From the NCBI GenBank assembly GCA_003193925.1, contig PSPG01000008.1, positions 73,848 to 137,847 on the forward strand: a stretch of 64,000 bases of DNA. Direction: 5' to 3'. A program made the translations under genes and the position numbers. The notes beneath the pieces are model-generated. The model was not told the origin of the DNA, searched no databases, and saw only the letters and a list, made by a program, of their open reading frames with translations. This document shows positions 43,244 to 52,144 of the stretch, in pieces. Source of the stretch: Candidatus Thalassarchaeum betae (GTDB taxonomy: Archaea > Thermoplasmatota > Poseidoniia > Poseidoniales > Thalassarchaeaceae). Position 1 is the stretch's first letter. Each line of letters opens with the position of its first letter.

Positions 43244-44434
43244 TCAAGCAGATGCGAACTTCTCTGCGAGGAGGACGGCGCATCGCTCGGCGATGGCCTG
43301 GCCGACCTCAGAGGTGGATGCCGTTCCTCCAAGGTCGTAGGTCACAGCGCCACCGTCTGCGAGATGATTGGCTATCGCCTTCTCGAGGATGTCGGCGCAC
43401 ATTATCGCATCAGCGTCTCCATGTCGAACTCCGAGGCTGTCGAACATCAAATGGACCGAGGAGATGGCTGCAATTGGGTTGACCTTGTTCATACCGGCGT
43501 ACTTGGGAGACGAGCCGTGAACCGGCTCGAACAGCATGTGCTCATCACCGATATTGGCGCTGGCTGCCATTCCCATCCCGCCCTGCAGGACGGAGGCTAG
43601 GTCGGTGGCGATATCACCGAACATGTTCGGCAGGACTACGACGTCTAGGTCCTCGGGGTCGCGAACTAACCACATGGTGAACGCGTCGATATAGGCCTCA
43701 TTGGACTCGATGTCCTCATACTGCTCCGATACCTCGTTGAAGACCTTCCTGAACAGGCGGCATCCCCGCAGGACGTTGCTCTTATCCACACAGGTCACCT
43801 TCTGCGGAATGCCCATGCGAGACTTGCGCCGCTTGGCGATTTCGAAAGCGAATCTGATGACGCGCTCGCTGCCGGCACGCGATATCGGCCTCGGGTCCCA
43901 TGACACCTCTCCGTCGAGGCCGGGAAAACCGTCAATCATAATCGGGTCGTCCTTGGCACCGACCGCGCGTTGGGCCGAGCGTCGCAGAAGGCTGTGGTAG
44001 AGGCCTTCCGTGTTCTCGCGGACGAACACCATGTCGACAAGGTCGGGGTCCCACACGTTGGTGTGGACGCCGTGCACCTTGTGCTGGACGCCATCGTAGA
44101 GTTTGACCGGCCTGATGTTGGCGTACAGGTCCAGTCCGGAGCGCAGCCCCAGTATGACCTGTCCACCGGCCAAGTCACCGTTACTGAGCCGGGCGCCGGG
44201 CCATCCGATGGCACCAAGGAGAATCGCGTCGGAGTTGTCCCTGCAGTGCTCGAAGGATCCCTCGGGCCACTCCTCGCCGGTCTCAAGGAAGTACTGTCCA
44301 CCGCACGGAATCTCCGTGATGTCGAAAGACAACGGGCTGTGCTCCTCGAATACCTCGATGATGCGTCTGGCCTCGGCAATGACCTCGCGACCAGTGCCAT
44401 CGCCGGGCAGGACAGTCAGGCGGTACTTGCTCAC
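43244..44434 (-). CDS. isocitrate/3-isopropylmalate dehydrogenase-family enzyme
   Basis: An NAD(P)-dependent beta-decarboxylating dehydrogenase: LPGDGTGREVI start, GAIGWPGARL, ENTEGLYHS, the FAFEIAKRRKSR and KSNVLRG segments, the metal-binding DVVVLPNMFGDIATD and the nucleotide-binding FEPVHGSSPKYAG. The 396-residue length and GLRSGLDLYANIRPVKLYDG region suit isopropylmalate, tartrate or D-malate type enzymes as well as archaeal isocitrate or homoisocitrate types. Substrate is not certain. Start ATG 44434; the gap to the next gene (98 bases) carries its promoter. Confidence 0.85.
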   Translation of the reverse strand: MSKYRLTVLPGDGTGREVIAEARRIIEVFEEHSPLSFDITEIPCGGQYFLETGEEWPEGSFEHCRDNSDAILLGAIGWPGARLSNGDLAGGQVILGLRSGLDLYANIRPVKLYDGVQHKVHGVHTNVWDPDLVDMVFVRENTEGLYHSLLRRSAQRAVGAKDDPIMIDGFPGLDGEVSWDPRPISRAGSERVIRFAFEIAKRRKSRMGIPQKVTCVDKSNVLRGCRLFRKVFNEVSEQYEDIESNEAYIDAFTMWLVRDPEDLDVVVLPNMFGDIATDLASVLQGGMGMAASANIGDEHMLFEPVHGSSPKYAGMNKVNPIAAISSVHLMFDSLGVRHGDADAIMCADILEKAIANHLADGGAVTYDLGGTASTSEVGQAIAERCAVLLAEKFASA

Positions 44435-44496
44435 GGTTGGGGCACTTGCTTTTCATTCATCAACCCAACCCCCGATTTCCCTCTGGTTCTGGATGA

Positions 44497-44507
44497 CATA
44501 ATTGATA
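44497..44507 (+). promoter_or_regulatory. TATA-like element for the winged-helix gene at 44533
   Basis: ACATAATTGAT is centred about 30 bases before the ATG at 44533, consistent with a leaderless or nearly leaderless message. It is the only AT-rich box in the divergent gap. Confidence 0.4.
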
Positions 44508-44532
44508 GACGGTCAACACGAACCAACGTCCC

Positions 44533-45135
44533 ATGGACCGTACGCCCGATGACGGAAGTGGTAGCCCACGAATAGACGTCAGAGCCTTGCCTGACTCAGT
44601 TGCGAGGCTGTGGGAGACCATGCTCAGGCTCGACCCCTCCTGGGACCTCGCCGATTGGCTGGACGAGCGAGCTAACGAGGAGCTTGAACTCGTCGACGGG
44701 CACTTGGGTCGAGAACGCCTGAGGCTGGAGCAGCGGCTGCATCGCATCGAGACTCTGGTCAAGCGCCTGAGGCGGCAGAGGGAGGTCGCCGAGCGAGCCA
44801 CTTGGACCGACCCCCATCAGAGGAATCTCTTCGACGTCTACGAGAAGGAGGGTGCTGAGGAGGTGGAGGAGGACCTCAATGGCTTCCCTGCAATCGACTT
44901 CGGGTCTCTCGGAGCGGAGGACGACCCGTTGCTGGCGATTGTCGCAGAGCACGTCATCAGCATAATCGAGCGGGCTTGCGCCGAAGGTCCCGAGCCAGTT
45001 CACTACGACCTCTTCGTGGATGAGTTGAATCCCATCGGAATTAGGCCAGACGAGGTTGACGAGGCTGTGGCCTGGCTGCTGCAGAGGAGAGTCGTCATCG
45101 AGTTGGGCGAGGACTGCTTTGGGATGGCCTCCTGA
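44533..45135 (+). CDS. coiled-coil / winged-helix hypothetical protein
   Basis: The protein has an N-terminal helical region, a coiled coil of about 40 residues (ELELVDGHLGRERLRLEQRL onward), an acidic linker, and a C-terminal winged-helix-like fold (PVHYDLFVDELNPIGIRPDE then VDEAVAWLLQRRVVIELG). I recognise no family. The methyltransferase-like gene begins 76 bases after its stop, so they may form one unit; a DNA-binding partner role is an inference. Confidence 0.65.
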   Translation: MDRTPDDGSGSPRIDVRALPDSVARLWETMLRLDPSWDLADWLDERANEELELVDGHLGRERLRLEQRLHRIETLVKRLRRQREVAERATWTDPHQRNLFDVYEKEGAEEVEEDLNGFPAIDFGSLGAEDDPLLAIVAEHVISIIERACAEGPEPVHYDLFVDELNPIGIRPDEVDEAVAWLLQRRVVIELGEDCFGMAS

Positions 45136-45211
45136 GTTTCCCGATTCGGGGCTCCCAACGGACAACCGTTCCCTTCAAAGAAGGGCGTCCTGTCGCGATG
45201 GCCGTAGTACC

Positions 45212-47191
45212 ATGGCAAGTGATGCATCGGGATGGTACGCGCGCCTCGATCACGAGTGCTCTGACAGGCTCGAGCAGCTCTCTGTGTGGCTCGATTCCTG
45301 GGAGGAGGCGATCAGGCACCGGCTGCCGATTGCAGCCACTCTGCCCAGCCACTGGCCCATCCTGCCTGCCGGGCTCCTCTCCGATCCCGGAGCGGTCCTC
45401 GAGCACCTGCTCTCCAGACATGAGGCAGAGCGTGACGGCAGGTCGCCCAGAGGCGCCCACTCGACCCCGGGAAGGCTCATTGAGTCCATACTCGCGGACG
45501 AGTTGAAGAACACCCAGCGCAAGGCGAGGAAGGCTCCGCCTGCGACCTTGTCGCTAGCTGCCATGCCCCGGGGCTTCTGGGCCTATGCCGAGCGCTTCAA
45601 CGAGAATGTGGTCGGGGGCTCGGGTGATTCGGAGGAAGTTTCCCAGGATGACGGAGCGCAGACTCGCTCGGGGATACCCATCCCATTCGCCGACCCTGCG
45701 GTCGGAGGTGGCGTCGTCCCATCGCGAGCGATCAGAATCCACGTCCTGCGCAGCGACGGTTACGATGCCTGCGAGATACGCGAAGACACTCGCAGACTGC
45801 TCCAGGGCATGCAGATGGCAGATGCTTCCGAGGCCGCTGTGACATGCACTAGGAGGAGGCTCCTGCTGGTCTTAGCGCGGGCTGGACTGGTCGATCTCGA
45901 TGGCGAGGGCGACGAGTCTAGAATCGGGCGCCGCGAGGCTGAGGCGATCCTAGAGGACGGCGTGCGCTGCGCGGACGTCCTCCGAGGGGAATGGCCGTGG
46001 GACGAGGCGCCGCGCCTGCTGGTCAGCAGGCCGCCCTGGCTGCGCATCAAGGACCGCTTCCGCGGCCACCCCGAAGGCAGCCAGATGCGCAAGGATCTCT
46101 CGAGGGAGTTGCGCGATACGAAGGAGCGCGATGGCAACCTGAGGTTCGCCGCGCTCAGAGGCAACATCAACCTCTACCGGCTGTTCCTCGAACGCTCGAT
46201 GCAACTCGTTCGCGAGGGCTGCAGAATCCGCATGGTCGTCCCTGACGCCCTGCTGCGCGAGAAGAGCAGCATCGCCCTCCGCAAGCTGATGGTCGAGAGG
46301 AACGAATGGAGCTCCTCCTGGTCCTTCCCAGAGCCTCAGAGGGTCTTCCCGGGAGCCTCTCAGGGTGTTCTGGTAGTGGGGGTCACAGTCGGTGGCAGCA
46401 CCGAGATGATGACTAGCTTCAGCCCTCTCGAAGTCAATGAAATCTCACCCAATTCGGGCCTCGACAACAAGGCGCCGTTCCTGGAGTTGGAGCGCGGGCC
46501 CTGGTCAGTCTGGACCGACATGTCCTGGGCCGTCCCCAAGATGCCGCGAGACCCCTACCTGCGGCGAGCCGTGCTCAAGGCTATCGATGAACTCGCCGAC
46601 CAGCCGCGTCTGGGCGAGGAAGGCAACTGGCTCAACCCCAACGGCAAGCCGATTCGGGTGCGGGTCGGGGAAATCGACCAGACGAACTGGTCGTCCAACA
46701 TCAGCGACTGGAAGATTGGCTCCGGGGGAGTTCCGTTCATCCGAGGTGCGCACTTCTGCCTCGAGGACGGTGATGTCAGGATCAACCACCCCGGTTACGA
46801 CACCGAAATCGAGGATGGGGCGATTGAGCGCTCACAGGCTCTGTGGAACGGGCCCATCGAGTCGAGGGGTCATTCCCGAGTTGCTTGCCAAGCCATCGTC
46901 AACGCCCAGAAGGAGCGCCGCCTCCGCTGGGCGGTCGTCCCACCCGACTGCGTGCTTGGCAACTCTGTTAATTTCCTAGAGCTCCCAGAGGGGGTCCTCG
47001 ACAGTTTGGCCGAGGAGCACGGAAGTTTAGACGAGGGACTTCTCTTCGTCGCGGCCCAACTCAATTCAGAGGCTCTCGACCTCTGGTCGAGGGCTTGGGC
47101 TGCTAACAACAACGTGAACAACTACGAAATCGAGAGCCTCCCATTCCCACCTCCGTCTACCGAAAGCGCCCTGAATTACGCTTTGAGGTAG
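45212..47191 (+). CDS. type IIG-like DNA methyltransferase-related protein, catalytic motif degenerate
   Basis: The region LRFAALRGNINLYRLFLERS, MQLVREGCRIRMVVPDALL and QRVFPGASQGVLVVGV matches the C-terminal half of N6-adenine methyltransferases of type IIG/BREX style. The methylase NPPY/NPPW motif, however, is replaced by SRPPW (LLVSRPPWLRIKD), and I see no DxGxG-type AdoMet motif before it. A target-recognition-like region follows (WSSNISDWKIGSGGVPFIRG ... NNVNNYEIESLPFPPP). At 660 residues, with ~290 N-terminal residues of unknown type, it is probably an inactive or diverged enzyme. ATG 45212 is used. No endonuclease gene is nearby. Confidence 0.65.
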   Translation: MASDASGWYARLDHECSDRLEQLSVWLDSWEEAIRHRLPIAATLPSHWPILPAGLLSDPGAVLEHLLSRHEAERDGRSPRGAHSTPGRLIESILADELKNTQRKARKAPPATLSLAAMPRGFWAYAERFNENVVGGSGDSEEVSQDDGAQTRSGIPIPFADPAVGGGVVPSRAIRIHVLRSDGYDACEIREDTRRLLQGMQMADASEAAVTCTRRRLLLVLARAGLVDLDGEGDESRIGRREAEAILEDGVRCADVLRGEWPWDEAPRLLVSRPPWLRIKDRFRGHPEGSQMRKDLSRELRDTKERDGNLRFAALRGNINLYRLFLERSMQLVREGCRIRMVVPDALLREKSSIALRKLMVERNEWSSSWSFPEPQRVFPGASQGVLVVGVTVGGSTEMMTSFSPLEVNEISPNSGLDNKAPFLELERGPWSVWTDMSWAVPKMPRDPYLRRAVLKAIDELADQPRLGEEGNWLNPNGKPIRVRVGEIDQTNWSSNISDWKIGSGGVPFIRGAHFCLEDGDVRINHPGYDTEIEDGAIERSQALWNGPIESRGHSRVACQAIVNAQKERRLRWAVVPPDCVLGNSVNFLELPEGVLDSLAEEHGSLDEGLLFVAAQLNSEALDLWSRAWAANNNVNNYEIESLPFPPPSTESALNYALR

Positions 47192-47338
47192 TGAATCGGG
47201 TAGACAGCGTCAATTTGTCGGTAGGATTTTTCCGTATTCCGGATTTATTGATGCGTCTGCACCAAACAGACTATTATCCGAGCGTGCCGTACGGGGAGCG
47301 TTCTATCGCGTTAGCGTTGAATTTAGAGGAAACAAGTT

Positions 47339-47920
47339 ATGGGAGTCCACCCAAAGATCGGTATCACAGGCCTGCCTAGGTCTGGGAAGTCTGCCGTGCT
47401 GGACAAGGTCGTCAGCATGGTCGTCGAGGCGCGTAAGGAGGAATCCCGTGGACGCGGAGGAGGCGGTGAGATGAACATCATCGGAGGGATGAGGACTGAG
47501 GCGATCATCGAGGACGGTGAGCGAGTCGGGTACGCCTGCGTCGACATCTTCTCCGGCGACAAGGGCGTGATTGCCCACCGTGAGATAGACTCGCGAACTA
47601 GAATCCTCGGCTACGGCATAGACCCCAGCGAGGTGGACAGAGTGGGGGTGCCGGCCATCCAAAACGCCATCGGCAACTGCGAGATTATGGTCATCGACGA
47701 GGTCGGCAAGTTCTCCGTCGAGAGCGAGGCCTTCGTCGCAGTTGTGCGGAAGGCATTGGATCACGACATACCCACCCTGCTAACACTGCACAAGAAGAGT
47801 CGCCACCCTCTGCTGCAGGACATCCGCAGACGGGACGACGGGAGAATCCTGGAAGTGACCCCTGTTAACCGGGCCCTTCTACCGTACAAGATTCTCAGAC
47901 TCATCCTAGAGACCTACTGA
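47339..47920 (+). CDS. THEP1-type nucleoside-triphosphatase
   Basis: A P-loop NTPase of the THEP1/DUF265 family, found across archaea: Walker A GLPRSGKS (residues 10-17), VGYACVDIFSG, Walker B EIMVIDEVGKFSVESE and the final LLTLHKKSRHPLLQDI. THEP1 enzymes hydrolyse NTPs and have been linked to nucleotide metabolism or stress; the in vivo role here is unknown. A GAGGA ribosome site is 9 bases before ATG 47339. The 147-base gap before it contains AT-rich sequence but no further gene. Confidence 0.85.
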   Translation: MGVHPKIGITGLPRSGKSAVLDKVVSMVVEARKEESRGRGGGGEMNIIGGMRTEAIIEDGERVGYACVDIFSGDKGVIAHREIDSRTRILGYGIDPSEVDRVGVPAIQNAIGNCEIMVIDEVGKFSVESEAFVAVVRKALDHDIPTLLTLHKKSRHPLLQDIRRRDDGRILEVTPVNRALLPYKILRLILETY

Positions 47921-47946
47921 CGCCCGCTCTGCGGTCAACTTGATGC

Positions 47947-48345
47947 ATGGGTGTCCACGCTCGATACTCGATGGACTCACCGGCGAGCCGCGTAGAGAGG
48001 GTACTCATCGGTCTTGCCGTACCCCTGTACCTGCTGACCGCTCTGGCCATCGCCGACGGCAGGATAGTAATCCTGTCCGAATCCAACGTCGACGAGGACT
48101 CGTTTGCGTACGTGTTCCCCGCCCTCGCTGTGCTGGCAACGCTGCTCTATACCTACATCCGAGGTGTGGGCTCACGTCCCCATGGCGATTCCCCTCTCGA
48201 CAGGTGGTTCAGCCGCGAATCCGAGGACGAGATGCGCGAACGACTGAGGCAGGAGCAGATGGAAGCCGATGTCTCCAGCATGGGCTCGGCATGGGCGGAG
48301 AGGGAGAAGGAGCATCTCGAACGCACGCTCGGCGAGGAAGAGTGA
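47947..48345 (+). CDS. small two-helix membrane protein
   Basis: The product has two membrane helices (VLIGLAVPLYLLTALAIADG and FAYVFPALAVLATLLYTYIRG) and a charged cytoplasmic C-terminus rich in Glu/Arg. There is no recognised family. It sits between THEP1 and gcvH; a competing frame over the same bases is the N-terminally extended gcvH reading and is unlikely. Confidence 0.6.
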   Translation: MGVHARYSMDSPASRVERVLIGLAVPLYLLTALAIADGRIVILSESNVDEDSFAYVFPALAVLATLLYTYIRGVGSRPHGDSPLDRWFSRESEDEMRERLRQEQMEADVSSMGSAWAEREKEHLERTLGEEE

Positions 48346-48395
48346 GCATCGAAACCTTCACTCTCCGAGTGCGTCGTGGGCGAGTTGGGCATACC

Positions 48396-48779
48396 ATGGG
48401 CGAAGTTCCGGCGGAGCTGCATTACACCGAGTCGCACGAATGGATCAGGGTCGTGGCCGACGAGGTCACCGTGGGAATCACTGACTTCGCGCAGAATGCT
48501 CTGACAGACGTCGTCTGGGTGGATCTCGCCGAAGTCGGTGCTGCTGTGGATGTCATGGAGCCATGCGCCAGTGTGGAGTCGGTGAAGTCGGTCAGCGAGA
48601 TCTACGCTCCAGTCTCGGGGGACATCGTCGATTCCAATATGGAGCTGGAGGACGCTCCCGAGCGAATCAACGAGGACCCTTACGGCGATGGCTGGATATT
48701 CAGGATGAGCATAGCCGACAGGGCGGATCTCGACGTTCTGCTGGACGCTGCAGCATATACCGCCTTGATTGGGGAATGA
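48396..48779 (+). CDS. gcvH: glycine cleavage system H protein
   Basis: GcvH carries the lipoyl arm that moves aminomethyl groups between the P, T and L proteins. The lipoylated lysine is Lys64 in ESVKSVSEIYAP, within the family pattern YTESHEWIRV, GITDFAQNAL, PCASVESVKSVSEI, PERINEDPYGDGWIF. Length (127) is typical. No gcvP or gcvT is in the window, so the rest is elsewhere or H is used alone for lipoate relay. RNase HI overlaps the stop by 4 bases (ATGA), a translational coupling. Confidence 0.92.
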   Translation: MGEVPAELHYTESHEWIRVVADEVTVGITDFAQNALTDVVWVDLAEVGAAVDVMEPCASVESVKSVSEIYAPVSGDIVDSNMELEDAPERINEDPYGDGWIFRMSIADRADLDVLLDAAAYTALIGE

Positions 48780-49321
48780 AGATGACTGCATCCCACCCAC
48801 TGTACATCTACGTAGATGGCTCCTGTGAGGAGAACAAAAACGTCACCGCCGACACGCCCGCGGGATGGGGATTCTGTGTGATATCAGGTGACAACGGAGT
48901 CGGACGAGGCGGCGGGGACGTCGTCTTCGAGAGGAGCGGGGCGGTCGTCACCGACGAGGCTTCTGAGGGATACCTCGGAGCCGAAGTCGGCTCGAACAAC
49001 ACGGCCGAGCTGAGCGCCATCGCGCAAGCCATGAGATGGCTTCTGACCGATGGTGGCAGCCATGCCGTAGTCATCCGCGGAGACTCCCAGTACGCTCTCA
49101 ACATAGGCTCGGCGGTATGGAGGGCGAAGGCAAACAGGGACCTCGCGCTGTCTGTTCAGGCCCTATGGGCCGAAGTCTCCTCCCTGCGCTCATTGACACC
49201 CGAGCACATCCGCGCGCACCGGGGGCACCGTTGGAACGAGCGCGCCGACCACCTCGCGTTCCGAGCGATGCAGGGTGAGAACGCGCTGCCCCTGCAATTC
49301 TGGAAACCCGGGCGTCGCTGA
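48776..49321 (+). CDS. rnhA: ribonuclease HI
   Basis: Type 1 RNase H: the catalytic acids are Asp14 (IYVDGSCEE), Glu in NNTAELSAIAQAMRWL, Asp in VIRGDSQYALN and the C-terminal His/Asp of HRGHRWNERADHLA. It cuts RNA in RNA:DNA hybrids, for primer or R-loop removal. At 181 residues it is slightly longer than the bacterial norm because of an N-terminal loop (residues 20-50). The ATG overlaps the gcvH stop. Confidence 0.9.
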   Translation: MKMTASHPLYIYVDGSCEENKNVTADTPAGWGFCVISGDNGVGRGGGDVVFERSGAVVTDEASEGYLGAEVGSNNTAELSAIAQAMRWLLTDGGSHAVVIRGDSQYALNIGSAVWRAKANRDLALSVQALWAEVSSLRSLTPEHIRAHRGHRWNERADHLAFRAMQGENALPLQFWKPGRR

Positions 49322-49738
49322 CTACTCCTGATCTGCCAGCGGCCCGATGCTCAGCATCACGTAGACGGCTTGGAGCACCATCAGCAAGCCGATGAGCGTC
49401 AGAACCAGACCCGCGGGGTCGGGCATGTGGTCCTGCAGCGGGTTGCCCGTGAGCCATGCGAGAGCGATTGTAACGATGCCGACGCCGAGAAGCTTCCTAG
49501 ACGAGCCCGATGGATCCTTCCAGAGGTCCATCCACGGAATCAGGCCCTTCCGCTTGAAGGTCACACGATACCAAGCGACGTAGAGCAATGCCAACCCGGT
49601 CAGCCCGATTACCCCCAAGGTGAATGATTCCGAGTCCCAGGGACCGGCCGGTGCGAGGTCGATAAGCAGTGTGTCGAGCATCATCAGCGCGCCCAATACT
49701 GCGTGGGGCCGCCATTCGGGCGCCACTTGCTCGGCCAT
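49322..49738 (-). CDS. membrane protein with three or four helices
   Basis: 138 residues with three to four hydrophobic helices (VLGALMMLDTLLIDLAPAG, TLGVIGLTGLALLYVAWY, LLGVGIVTIALAWLTG and VLTLIGLLMVLQAVYVMLSI) and basic loops, but no recognised family. ATG 49738 is chosen; the long upstream reading covers the divergent dehydratase gene backwards. Converges with RNase HI. Confidence 0.7.
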   Translation of the reverse strand: MAEQVAPEWRPHAVLGALMMLDTLLIDLAPAGPWDSESFTLGVIGLTGLALLYVAWYRVTFKRKGLIPWMDLWKDPSGSSRKLLGVGIVTIALAWLTGNPLQDHMPDPAGLVLTLIGLLMVLQAVYVMLSIGPLADQE

Positions 49739-49811
49739 GCTGTCACGAGGCGGGCCTACGGCTTGAAATCGCCGTAGCGATGATGTCTTCAAGACCACCC
49801 CGCAGGCGCTG

Positions 49812-50771
49812 GTGAGGCACATGGGGTACGCAATCGGGTTCAGCGACGTGCAGGCCGCTGCAGAGAGGGTCAGAGGCACCGTCAAGCGGACTGCCGTGGT
49901 TTCCTCAGAGGATCTCAACGAGATGGCGGGCCGAGAAGTCCTGCTGAAGTGCGAGAACCTGCAGCACGTTGGCGCCTTCAAGTTCCGCGGCGCCACGAAC
50001 GCGGTGAAGATGCTCGGTGAAGAGGCTGAGAACGGTGTCTGCACTCACAGCAGCGGCAATCATGCCCAGGCACTGGCCCTCGCAGCGAAGCAGAGGGGGA
50101 TCCCGGCCTACATCGTGATGCCGGAGACCGCTCCCCGGGTCAAGGTGGCTGGAGTAGAGAGCCATGATGCCGAGATAACCTTCTGCGAACCTACACTTGC
50201 AGCGAGGGAAGCGACGGCTGCAGATGTGATTGAGCGGACCAATGCGACTCTGGTGCACCCCTACGACGACCCGAACGTCATCGCGGGGCAGGGTACGGCC
50301 GCGATGGAGCTCTTCGAGCAGGCGGGCCCGGTGGATGCGATGATCGCCCCCGTGGGCGGTGGTGGACTGATGTCGGGGACTTGCATCACCACGCGGGCTC
50401 TGCTCCCGGAGACCAGACTATTCGGGGTCGAGCCGGAGGGGGCGGACGACGCTGCCCGCTCGCTGGCCGCTGGCGAGTACATCCCCCAAACGGGCCCAGA
50501 CACCATCTGCGACGGTCTGCTGACCAGTATGGGGCAATTGACCTGGCCGATACTGAAGGACCATCTCGAGGACATCATCACGGTCAGCGATGACGAGGTT
50601 ATCGAGGCCATGCGGCTTCTGCTCAAGCACCTAGGGATGGTAGTCGAGCCCAGCGGCGCGACGACACTCGCGGCAATACTGAGACCCGAGTTCAGGGCGC
50701 TCGAAGGAATCGACAGAGTGGGGCTCATACTATCGGGTGGCAATGTGGACCCAGGAGCAATCGCCTACTAG
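49812..50771 (+). CDS. threonine/serine dehydratase-family PLP enzyme
   Basis: Fold-type II PLP enzyme: the Schiff-base Lys is at position 57 in AFKFRGATNAVKML, THSSGNHAQALALAAK binds substrate, and VGGGGLMSG binds phosphate, with GLILSGGNVDP at the end. This signature covers threonine dehydratase, serine racemase and serine dehydratase; the 319-residue single-domain form without an ACT regulator fits the latter two or a catabolic enzyme. Start could be GTG 49812 or ATG 49821. Confidence 0.85.
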   Translation: MRHMGYAIGFSDVQAAAERVRGTVKRTAVVSSEDLNEMAGREVLLKCENLQHVGAFKFRGATNAVKMLGEEAENGVCTHSSGNHAQALALAAKQRGIPAYIVMPETAPRVKVAGVESHDAEITFCEPTLAAREATAADVIERTNATLVHPYDDPNVIAGQGTAAMELFEQAGPVDAMIAPVGGGGLMSGTCITTRALLPETRLFGVEPEGADDAARSLAAGEYIPQTGPDTICDGLLTSMGQLTWPILKDHLEDIITVSDDEVIEAMRLLLKHLGMVVEPSGATTLAAILRPEFRALEGIDRVGLILSGGNVDPGAIAY

Positions 50772-50795
50772 GGCGGTCGCTGAGACCGAAGATGG

Positions 50796-50866
50796 AGCAC
50801 GGGCCGGGATTTGCACCCGGGTCCATGGATCTGCAGTCCATTGCATAGCTGCTCTGCCACCCGTGC
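50796..50866 (-). tRNA. tRNA-Cys (GCA)
   Basis: On the minus strand a complete cloverleaf folds: acceptor GCACGGG pairs with CCCGTGC, a discriminator U (usual for tRNA-Cys), the anticodon stem ATGGA/TCCAT enclosing the loop CTGCAGA, and a T arm CCGGG-TGCAAAT-CCCGG. The anticodon is GCA. No intron is seen. It lies in the 204-base gap between the dehydratase and aminotransferase genes. Confidence 0.95.
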
Positions 50867-50975
50867 AGTGACTCTCGACCCCCGAGGGCCCCTTGAAGAC
50901 TCTTTGGAAGGCGGCGAGGCCACATTCAGGGGACTTGGCGCATAGTTCATCCCCAGTCAGCCACCCGCCGGCGAT

Positions 50976-52109
50976 ATGCCTGAGATTTCTTCACGCTACG
51001 ACGGGCTTGGCGTGGGCTTCGCTCCGTATCTGCAGCCCCCAGGGCCCGAAGTCGTTCGCTGGACCGTGGGCGAGCCCGGCTTCGATGCTCCGAGCGAGGT
51101 CATCGAAGCGGCAATCAAGGGGCTCGAGGATGGCAATACGAAGTACACCCGCGGAGCCGGCTCGATGGAACTGTGCCAAGCCGTGTCCGACTATCTCGCC
51201 CGTCATCACAGTATCGAAGTGGCGGCGGATGACGTGGTCATCACGCCGGGCGCCAAGCAGGCCCTGCTGTATTCGTTCATGATCACGACCATGCCCGGCG
51301 ACGAGGCCATCCTGCTCGCTCCCTCGTGGGCTTCCTACGAGCCGATGCTCAACCTGATTGGGGCGACCCCAGTGAACGTCCCGGTCAGGAAGGACAACTT
51401 CCACCCAGACATCGATGCCATTCGGGCGGCGGTCACCGAGAAGACGCGGATGATCCTAATCAACTCGCCCTGCAACCCAACGGGGGCTGTGTTCACCCCC
51501 GACGAGATCCAGGCGATTGTCGACATAGCCGCCGAGCACGACTTCTGGATAGTCTCAGACGAGATCTACGCCAGACTGGTGTGGATGGACTACCCGCACG
51601 TCTCCCCCTCGACTCTTCCCGGAGGCAAGGAGCGCACGCTGATAGTCAACGGGTGGTCGAAGTCATGGGCGATGACGGGGATGAGGCTGGGCTTTCTCAC
51701 GGGACCCCCCAATGCGATGAGAGCGGCCATAAAGACGCAAGCCAACTCAGCCTCGCACGTTCCCACTTTCATGATGCACGCGGCTGCGGTGGCGCTGGGT
51801 TGCGATGACTCGGTCGAGGAATTCAACCGAGAGTACCTGAAGCGACGCGAAATCATGACCGACGGGCTGGCGGAACTTCCAGGTCTGAGGGTGGTCGAGC
51901 CAGAGGGAGCGTTCTACGTATTCGTCGATATCACCGCTACGGGAATGACCGACATCGAGTTCGCCGACGGCGCTCTCGAGGCCGGTGTCCAGTTGATTCC
52001 GACCTCGCTCATCACCGGCGGCGAGGGCTTCGTCAGAATCTCCTACGCCGCCGACGAGGAGGCGATTCACGAAGGGCTGCGGCGCTTGCGAGCGTGGCTT
52101 GTGGATTAG
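50976..52109 (+). CDS. class I/II aminotransferase (aspartate aminotransferase-like)
   Basis: PLP-dependent aminotransferase of fold type I: WTVGEPGFDAPS start, TPGAKQALLYS, INSPCNPTGAVF, VSDEIYARLVW and NGWSKSWAMTGMRLGFL with the PLP Lys. Length 377 fits archaeal Asp/aromatic aminotransferases. It uses amino and oxo acids; the exact pair is uncertain. The SpeD-like gene follows, its likely ATG 35 bases after the stop. Confidence 0.9.
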   Translation: MPEISSRYDGLGVGFAPYLQPPGPEVVRWTVGEPGFDAPSEVIEAAIKGLEDGNTKYTRGAGSMELCQAVSDYLARHHSIEVAADDVVITPGAKQALLYSFMITTMPGDEAILLAPSWASYEPMLNLIGATPVNVPVRKDNFHPDIDAIRAAVTEKTRMILINSPCNPTGAVFTPDEIQAIVDIAAEHDFWIVSDEIYARLVWMDYPHVSPSTLPGGKERTLIVNGWSKSWAMTGMRLGFLTGPPNAMRAAIKTQANSASHVPTFMMHAAAVALGCDDSVEEFNREYLKRREIMTDGLAELPGLRVVEPEGAFYVFVDITATGMTDIEFADGALEAGVQLIPTSLITGGEGFVRISYAADEEAIHEGLRRLRAWLVD

Positions 52110-52144
52110 TCACCTTGAAATCGGGAAATAGACGCAGAGGACGC

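Noticed and set aside
47940-48395. N-terminal extension of gcvH to 47940.
   Set aside because: The extension is Arg/Gly-rich and overlaps the small two-helix membrane protein frame; GcvH homology begins at 48396.
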